Of a DNA stretch of 6,423 nucleotides, positions 1 to 6,423 are shown piece by piece (position 1 is the first letter of the stretch; each line of letters starts with the position of its first letter). Under the pieces are notes generated by a model. That model saw only the letters and a program-made list of their open reading frames with translations, was not told where the DNA came from and ran no database searches. The DNA is from Gammaproteobacteria bacterium (GTDB taxonomy: Bacteria > Pseudomonadota > Gammaproteobacteria > Steroidobacterales > GCA-2729495). The translations under genes and the position numbers were made by a program. Location: NCBI GenBank assembly GCA_023383735.1, contig JAHDYN010000113.1, forward strand, positions 1 to 6,423. Direction: 5' to 3'.

Positions 1-2145
<2,145 letters not shown>

Positions 2146-2149
<4 letters not shown>

Positions 2150-3042
2150 GTGGACACCGGGGCTGGGGTCTGGCTGCCGGCGGGATGCAGCCCGAGTGCC
2201 GAGCAGATCGCAAGTGTCAGGTCCGCCCGGTTCAGCGTGTAGAAATGGAACTCGTCGATGCCTTCGCGGCGCAGTGCCTCGACCTGCCCGATGGCCACGC
2301 TGGCGCCCACCGCACACTGGGCATCGGCGTCATCGTCGAGTCCGGCAAACCGCTCATGCAGCCAGGCCGGCACCTGCGCACCGGCGCGGTTCGCGAAGTT
2401 CAGCATCTGCCTGAACTTCGCGATCGGCAGAATGCCGGGGACGATCGGTCCACCGATGCCTTGCGCGGCACAGCGGTCACGAAACCGCAGGAAGTTCTCC
2501 GTATCGTAGAAGAACTGCGTGATCGCACGGCTGGCGCCCGCCTCGAACTTGCGTTTCAGGTTGTCGAGGTCGAAATCGGCACCGGGCGCCTCGGGATGCA
2601 CTTCCGGATACGCGGCGACCGAAATGTCGAAGTCGGCAAGCTCGCGCAGTCCGCGCACCAGGTCCACGGCCCAGGCGTAGCCGCCCGGATGGGGCGTATA
2701 GCGCGTGGCGCCCTGCGGCGGATCGCCGCGCAGGGCGACGATGTGGTTGATGCCGTCGGCGTGGTAGGCCCGCGCGATCGCCATGATCTCCTCCCGGTCT
2801 GCGCCCACGCAGGTCAGGTGCGGGGCACTGACCAGGCCGGTTTCGGCCACGATCCGCGACACGATGCGGTGGGTGCGATCACGGGTCGAGCCATCCGCGC
2901 CATAGGTGACGGACACGAAACGTGGGCGCAGCGGTGCGAGCTTCTCGACCGCCTGCCAGAGCCTTGCTTCCATCTCCGGCGACTTCGGCGGAAAGAACTC
3001 GAAGGACACCTGTGCCGGTGTCTTGCTGGCTTGCTCAGTCAT
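2146..3042 (-). CDS. metF: 5,10-methylenetetrahydrofolate reductase (MetF)
   Basis: MetF is a cytoplasmic FAD enzyme that reduces 5,10-methylene-THF to 5-methyl-THF with NAD(P)H, making the methyl donor for MetH. From ATG 3042 it has 298 residues, the usual length for the bacterial single-domain enzyme (E. coli 296). Conserved landmarks are VSFEFFPPKSPEME (12-25) with the catalytic Glu at 15, FVSVTYGADGSTRDRTH (42-58), APHLTCVGA (73-81), HIVALRGDPP (100-109) with the flavin-tuning Asp at 107, ISVAAYPEVHPEAP (140-153), KRKFEAGASRAITQFFYD (163-180), VPGILPI (201-207), and FHFYTLNR (265-272). Glu15 and Asp107 correspond to E. coli Glu28 and Asp120, with a constant offset of 13. A small insertion relative to E. 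coli, around TPHPGGYAWA (116-125), accounts for the offset falling to 7 afterwards. The start overlaps sahR by 8 bp and the stop overlaps metH by 4 bp, so translation is probably coupled. Confidence 0.97.
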
Positions 3043-4006
3043 GGGTTCCCGTCCTCGTTCCCTGCGGCAGATCGTCCGCATCCTTCATCACGGCCAGAAA
3101 CAGCGCCCGGTCGGGGGCGCGGCCTGGCAACCACTGGCGGCTGTGCACTGAAAAGCCGGCCGCACGCAGCAGCGCAGACAACTGGCGTTCCGACAACTCG
3201 CCGCGTACCGGAACAGCCGGCAGGCGGCGCACGACCGGCAGGACGCGGTCGAGGATCAGCAGGCGGCCCTGCGCAGCCAGCAGGCGCTGCGCCTCGCCAA
3301 GGATCCGCTCCGGCTGATCGCTGGGGCCGAGCACCTCGTCGAGTATCACCAGATCGAATTCACCATCGGCAAAGGGCAGGGCCCCCGCATCGGCATCGCG
3401 AATCGTCCAGCGGCTTCCGGCGGTCTGGTTCTCGCCTGCGGCATACAGGCGCGACCGGGCCAGCTGGCGCATATGCACGGAAGAATCCACACCGACCACT
3501 CGCCGCGCGCGCGAAACCAGCAGATGCAGGAGATTGCCGGCACCGGCGCCCACATCCAGCACATCGCCGAGCGGGCCCTTGCCCAGCACCGCATCCAGCG
3601 ACTCCACGAGATCCCTGGGTGCCGGCAAGGCACCGGGCCGGAGTGCGCGGGTACCCCGGCGCAGCGCCTCGTGCTCGCGCTGTCGCCGCGATTGCATCAT
3701 GCGCTCACGGTCCTGGTTGACGACGGGATCGGGACCGCGGAGCAGCGCGGCCAGATAGTCACCAATGCCGTCATCGAGGACAGCGTCGGCGAGCCGGTAA
3801 TAGATCGAGCGCCCCTCGCGGAAGGACTCCACGAGCCCGGCCTCGGCCAGCAGGCGCAGATGCCGTGAAACCCGCGGCTGGCTCTGGTCGAGCACTGAAA
3901 CCAGGTCCCCGACCGTGGCCTCGCCCGGCAGGAGCAAGACGAGCAGGCGCAGGCGGCTGGGCTCGGCCGCCGCCTCAAGCTGTGACAATGCCGTTTCCAG
4001 CTGCAT
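3035..4006 (-). CDS. sahR: SahR-type repressor: ArsR winged helix fused to a SAM-methyltransferase-fold domain
   Basis: The 323-residue protein has two domains. Residues 1-90 form an ArsR-type winged helix, with recognition helix SQPRVSRHLRLLAEAGLV (about 42-59) and wing ESFREGRSIYYRL (60-72). After a charged, Arg-rich linker (about 95-130) comes a class I methyltransferase fold: VLDVGAGAGN at 149-158 (GxGxG SAM/SAH loop), acidic VVGVDSS at 170-176, and DADAGALPFADGEFDLVILDEVL at 204-226. There is no cysteine anywhere, and the ArsR metal-site motif (ELCVCDL) is replaced by ATVGDLVSVL, so metal sensing is unlikely. In published SahR this type of domain binds S-adenosylhomocysteine and releases the repressor from SAM-cycle promoters; position ahead of metF and metH fits that. 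ATG 4006 is the first start after an in-frame stop at 4028-4030. It has no Shine-Dalgarno, and translation may be leaderless. Methyltransferase activity is possible but not suggested by the context. Confidence 0.85.
   Translation of the reverse strand: MQLETALSQLEAAAEPSRLRLLVLLLPGEATVGDLVSVLDQSQPRVSRHLRLLAEAGLVESFREGRSIYYRLADAVLDDGIGDYLAALLRGPDPVVNQDRERMMQSRRQREHEALRRGTRALRPGALPAPRDLVESLDAVLGKGPLGDVLDVGAGAGNLLHLLVSRARRVVGVDSSVHMRQLARSRLYAAGENQTAGSRWTIRDADAGALPFADGEFDLVILDEVLGPSDQPERILGEAQRLLAAQGRLLILDRVLPVVRRLPAVPVRGELSERQLSALLRAAGFSVHSRQWLPGRAPDRALFLAVMKDADDLPQGTRTGTHD
3052..3056 (-). promoter_or_regulatory. Ribosome binding site of metF, inside the end of sahR
   Basis: On the minus strand GAGGA (3056-3052) stands 9 bases before the ATG at 3042. 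It lies within the last codons of sahR. It decides the metF start: the frame could extend in-phase to 3081, but that adds 13 Arg-rich residues unlike MetF. Confidence 0.65.
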
Positions 4007-4009
4007 GGA

Positions 4010-4037
4010 GGAAATATAAAGATATCTTTATATTTCC
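4010..4037. promoter_or_regulatory. Perfect 28-bp palindromic operator, probably the SahR binding site
   Basis: The sequence reads GGAAATATAAAGAT from 4010 to 4023, and 4024-4037 is its exact reverse complement, with no mismatch and no spacer. The 24-bp centre holds only two G/C pairs in an otherwise GC-rich region, so it stands out strongly. It lies in the 56-bp gap between the permease gene and the regulator gene and ends 3 bp before the regulator's ATG. A symmetric site is what a dimeric ArsR-type winged-helix protein would bind, and SahR is known to repress SAM-cycle genes from palindromic operators. I see no second copy in the window. The identity of the binding protein is inferred from position and symmetry. 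Confidence 0.8.
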
Positions 4038-4041
4038 GCAA
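4013..4041 (-). promoter_or_regulatory. Candidate sigma70-type promoter for sahR-metF-metH
   Basis: On the minus strand, TTGCGG (4041-4036) and TATATT (4018-4013) are separated by exactly 17 bases. The -10 matches TATAAT at 5 of 6 positions; the -35 matches TTGACA only in its TTG. Seven bases after the -10 comes the A of the sahR ATG (4006), so transcription may start on the start codon itself. A second possible -10, TATAAA at 4032-4027, has no convincing -35. The whole spacer and the -10 lie inside the 28-bp palindrome, so a protein bound there would block RNA polymerase. This is pattern matching only. Confidence 0.5.
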
Positions 4042-4053
4042 CAGTCGCGGAAA
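4033..4053 (-). other. Short inverted repeat (7-bp stem, 7-base loop) after the permease gene
   Basis: The arms TTTCCGC (4033-4039) and GCGGAAA (4047-4053) are perfect reverse complements separated by AACAGTC on the plus strand. The hairpin begins 10 bp after the permease stop codon. On the minus strand it is followed by TATAAAGATATC rather than a run of T, so it does not look like a standard intrinsic terminator. It overlaps the candidate -35 hexamer and the first bases of the 28-bp palindrome. It could be a weak processing or pausing site, part of the regulatory region, or chance. Confidence 0.45.
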
Positions 4054-4062
4054 ACGCCGGTT

Positions 4063-5160
4063 TCAGGGCTCCTTGGCGGGGGGTGAAGGCGCCGGGTCGG
4101 CCGCCACAGCCTCCTTCGCCAGGCCGATCCAGGTCCGCACCAGGGAGTAGGCCACCGCCAGCAGGGTCGGACCGATAAAGAGGCCGACCATCCCCCAGGC
4201 CAGCAAGCCCCCGAGCACACCCATGAGGATCAGCGCAAAAGGCAGCCTGGCGCCACGACTGATCAGGTACGGACGGAGGAAGTTGTCTACGGTGTTGACC
4301 AGCAACAGCCCCCAAATGGCGAGGAAGATCGCGTGACCGGTTTCACCGGTGTGGTACAGCCAGAAGGCTGCCGGCGCCCAGACGAGCAGGGTCGGCAACT
4401 GGATCAGGGCAAGCAGGAAAGTGGCAAAGCCGAGCAGCGCGATACCGGGGACACCGGCCAGCCCGAAACCGAGCGCCGCCACCAGCGCCTGGATGGACGC
4501 GGTACCGATCAGCCCGATCGATACGCTGCGCACGGTGCCAACCACGATGTTGATGATCGGCCCCCCTTGGGTCATCTGCAGCCTGGACACCAGCCGCTGG
4601 GCCAGGTCGGCAAAACGGTCTGCAGTCACCAGCAGCACGCCGGCGATGAGTATGGCGAAGATGAATTGCAGCAGCACCAGGGCCAGGCTTGCACCTTGCG
4701 CGAGCGCCCAGACACCGGCCTCCTCGGCAGCCGGCAGGGCCCGGCGCACCAGACCGCTGGCATCAGCCACGGCGCTGACCCAGGTATCGCGGATCAGCTC
4801 ACCGACAACCGGCAGGCCACTGAGCCAGGCCGGTGGTTCGGGACCGATGGACAGCGTCAGCTCGCGGAGCAGCTCGGCGACCTGCGGCACGGCCTGGCCG
4901 AGCGTGGCGGTCAGCACCGCAAACGGCAGCACCAGCAGGAGGAACAGCACGAAAGTGCAGATACCGGCCGCCAGTCCCGGCCGACCGCCCAGCCTGCCCG
5001 TGAGCCAGAGAAACGCCGGCCAGACCGTGATGGCGATGATGGCCGCCCAGGCCAGCGCGCCGAGAAAGGGCAGGATGATCTGCAGGCAGGCCAGGACCAG
5101 CAGCACCAGCGCAACCAGCCGCACGATCCGCTCGGTAGTCCAGGTTTGCAGTTCCGGCAT
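4063..5160 (-). CDS. AI-2E/PerM-family membrane protein, YdiK-like
   Basis: This is an inner-membrane protein of the AI-2E transporter (PerM/YdiK/TqsA) family, 365 residues from the ATG at 5160. The layout is typical: a hydrophobic pair near residues 12-54, a third segment near 66-87, a soluble stretch of about 60 residues (90-150), then segments near 155-178, 207-233, 235-262, 275-292 and 307-340. The family signature region is clear: DNFLRPYLI at 292-300, followed by GVLGGLLAWGMVGLFIGPTLLAV near 314-336. This block and the length (E. coli YdiK is 370 residues) match YdiK better than TqsA. The family has been linked to autoinducer-2 export and to Na+/H+ antiport, but the substrate of YdiK-like members is not established, so I assign none. 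The C-terminus is short and proline-rich. A GTG at 5172 is an alternative start; I prefer ATG 5160 because GGTGGG at 5168-5173 sits 7 bp upstream. It lies 17 bp after gatB, so co-transcription is likely. Confidence 0.9.
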   Translation of the reverse strand: MPELQTWTTERIVRLVALVLLVLACLQIILPFLGALAWAAIIAITVWPAFLWLTGRLGGRPGLAAGICTFVLFLLLVLPFAVLTATLGQAVPQVAELLRELTLSIGPEPPAWLSGLPVVGELIRDTWVSAVADASGLVRRALPAAEEAGVWALAQGASLALVLLQFIFAILIAGVLLVTADRFADLAQRLVSRLQMTQGGPIINIVVGTVRSVSIGLIGTASIQALVAALGFGLAGVPGIALLGFATFLLALIQLPTLLVWAPAAFWLYHTGETGHAIFLAIWGLLLVNTVDNFLRPYLISRGARLPFALILMGVLGGLLAWGMVGLFIGPTLLAVAYSLVRTWIGLAKEAVAADPAPSPPAKEP

Positions 5161-5177
5161 GCTGATTCCCACCGATG

Positions 5178-6423
5178 TCAGCCCTGTAACTTGCGCTTCA
5201 GCAGCTCATTGACCTGCGCGGGATTGGCCTTGCCCGCACTGGCTTTCATGATCTGCCCGACCAGGTACCCCATCACCTTGGTCTTGCCGGCCCGGTACTC
5301 GGCGACCTGCTCCGGGTTTGCCGCCAGCACCTGATCGACGACTGCCTCGATGGCGCTGCTGTCGGTGATCTGGCGGAGCCCTTGCCTGTCGATGATCGTA
5401 TCTGCATCGCCACCCTCGGACCACAGCAGCTCGAAAACCTGTTTGGCCAGTTTGCCGGAAATCGTGTTGTCGACAATCCGGCCGAGCAGCCCGGCCAGCT
5501 GTTCCGGGCTGACGCGGCTCTCCTCGATGGTCAGTCCGTCGCGGTTGAGCGCCGCCATCAGCTCGCCATTGATCCAGTTGGCCGCGAGCTTCGCACTGCC
5601 CGGTGCGGCAGCCACCGCCGCCTCGAAGTATGTGGCCAGCTCGATGCTGGCCGCCAGCAGCGCGGCATCTGCCGCTCCGAGGCCATGCTCGGCAACGAAC
5701 CGGGCCCGTTTGGCCTCGGGCAGCTCCGGCATTGCGGCCCGCACCCCGGCGATGAAGCCGTCATCGATGTGGACCGGCAGCAGGTCGGGGTCGGGGAAGT
5801 AGCGGTAATCGTTCGCCTCCTCCTTGCTGCGCATCGAACGGGTCTCGTCGCGGTCAGGATCGTAGAGTCGGGTTTCCTGCACCACCTTGCCGCCGCCCTC
5901 CAGCACCTCGATCTGCCGGTCGACCTCGTAAAGGATCGCGCGCTCCAGAAAGCGGAAGGAATTGAGGTTCTTGGTCTCCGTGCGCGTCCCGAGTTCACCG
6001 GTCCCGGCACGGCGCACCGAGACATTGGCATCACAGCGGAAGGAGCCCTCCTGCATGTTGCCGTCGCAGATCCCCAGATAACGCACCAGCTGGTGGATCT
6101 TCTTCATGTACGCCACCGCCTCCTTCGCCGAACGCATGTCGGGCGCGGAGACGATCTCGATCAGCGGCGTGCCGGCACGGTTCAGGTCGATGGCCGTCAG
6201 GCCGGCAAAGTTCTCGTGCAGCGACTTGCCGGCATCCTCCTCGAGATGGGCGCGGATGATGTGCACCGAGGTCGCGCTGCCATCTTCCAGTTCGATGTCG
6301 AGCCGGCCGTCGTGTACGATCGGCAGCTCATACTGGCTGATCTGGTAGCCCTTGGGCAGATCGGGATAAAAGTAGTTCTTGCGCGCAAATACCGAGCGCG
6401 GCGCGATGCTGGCACCGATCGCC
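5178..6423 (-). CDS. gatB: Aspartyl/glutamyl-tRNA(Asn/Gln) amidotransferase subunit B (GatB), 5' end outside the window
   Basis: GatB is the kinase and tRNA-binding subunit of the cytoplasmic GatCAB complex. It activates the side chain of Glu-tRNA(Gln) or Asp-tRNA(Asn) with ATP so that ammonia released by GatA converts it to Gln- or Asn-tRNA. The frame is open from the window edge (first full codon at 6422) and encodes 414 residues, ending KRKLQG-TGA. Recognisable GatB blocks in order are ARKNYFYPDLPKGYQISQY near the start, HLEEDAGK, DLNRAGTPLIEIVSAPD, GSFRCDANVSV, TETKNLNSFRFLERAI, and MRSKEEANDYRYFPDPDL. The C-terminal helical tail domain (GatB/YqeY type) ends with KVMGYLVGQIMKASAGKANP. Family members are about 480-490 residues, so roughly 70-75 N-terminal residues lie beyond the right edge. 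GatC and GatA are not visible and probably lie upstream, as is usual. The frame looks intact. Whether the complex serves Gln, Asn or both cannot be told from this subunit. Confidence 0.97.
   Translation of the reverse strand, partial: AIGASIAPRSVFARKNYFYPDLPKGYQISQYELPIVHDGRLDIELEDGSATSVHIIRAHLEEDAGKSLHENFAGLTAIDLNRAGTPLIEIVSAPDMRSAKEAVAYMKKIHQLVRYLGICDGNMQEGSFRCDANVSVRRAGTGELGTRTETKNLNSFRFLERAILYEVDRQIEVLEGGGKVVQETRLYDPDRDETRSMRSKEEANDYRYFPDPDLLPVHIDDGFIAGVRAAMPELPEAKRARFVAEHGLGAADAALLAASIELATYFEAAVAAAPGSAKLAANWINGELMAALNRDGLTIEESRVSPEQLAGLLGRIVDNTISGKLAKQVFELLWSEGGDADTIIDRQGLRQITDSSAIEAVVDQVLAANPEQVAEYRAGKTKVMGYLVGQIMKASAGKANPAQVNELLKRKLQG

Noticed and set aside
3043..3081. Longer metF with 13 extra N-terminal residues
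   Set aside because: The extra residues are Arg-rich and unlike MetF, and the GAGGA site is spaced for ATG 3042, which gives the family's normal length.
2185..3720. Long plus-strand open frame (511 codons) opposite metF and sahR
   Set aside because: Its translation is low-complexity and Arg/Pro/Ala-rich with no recognisable domain, and it lies antisense to two clear genes. It is the usual by-product of high GC content.
3035..4006. Arsenic- or metal-sensing ArsR/SmtB repressor
   Set aside because: There are no cysteines, no metal-site motif and no metal-resistance genes nearby; the methyltransferase-fold domain and the metF-metH context fit SahR better.
4033..4053. Rho-independent terminator of the gatB-permease unit
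   Set aside because: The stem is short and is not followed by a T-run on the minus strand; called only as an inverted repeat.
4007..4062. SAM or SAH riboswitch ahead of the methionine genes
   Set aside because: The gap is only 56 bp, mostly taken up by the palindrome and the small hairpin, which is too short for a known SAM riboswitch aptamer plus expression platform. I do not see the SAH riboswitch pattern either.
4333..5334. Plus-strand open frame (333 codons) opposite the permease gene and the end of gatB
   Set aside because: It is a Gln/Arg/Gly-rich product with no domain, crossing the boundary between two real genes on the other strand.

Overview
The window is a compact, GC-rich (about two-thirds G+C by eye) bacterial chromosome segment. 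Every gene I can support lies on the minus strand, so transcription runs from high to low coordinates. The gene content (gatCAB-type amidotransferase, a YdiK-like permease, and an ArsR-methyltransferase regulator next to metF and cobalamin-dependent metH) suggests a free-living proteobacterium. A gammaproteobacterium is most likely, because the MetH, MetF and permease sequences read very close to the E. coli proteins as I remember them. I cannot place it further. I see no mobile elements, RNA genes, CRISPR arrays or foreign-looking base composition.

Layout in transcription order: (1) 6423-5178, the 3' five-sixths of gatB, cut by the window edge. (2) 5160-4063, an AI-2E/PerM-family membrane protein closest to YdiK, 17 bp after gatB and probably co-transcribed with it. 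(3) 4062-4007, a 56-bp intergenic gap holding a small hairpin, a candidate sigma70-type promoter and a perfect 28-bp A/T-rich palindrome. (4) 4006-3035, an ArsR-type winged-helix protein fused to a SAM-methyltransferase-fold domain, the architecture of SahR. (5) 3042-2146, metF, overlapping sahR by 8 bp. (6) 2149-1, the first 716 codons of metH, overlapping metF by 4 bp (ATGA) and running off the left edge.

The last three genes form one unit for remaking methionine from homocysteine. MetF reduces methylene-THF to methyl-THF, and MetH uses methyl-THF to methylate homocysteine. The regulator, by homology to SahR, should sense S-adenosylhomocysteine, the by-product of SAM-dependent methylation. 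The palindrome covers the -10 element and spacer of the candidate promoter and ends 3 bp before the sahR start codon. The simplest model is autorepression of sahR-metF-metH, relieved when SAH builds up. The sahR start has no Shine-Dalgarno sequence (it is preceded by TTTCCTCC), and the predicted transcription start falls on or next to the ATG, so the mRNA may be leaderless. The SahR system itself is published. The less ordinary part here is how tightly operator, promoter and possible leaderless start are packed.
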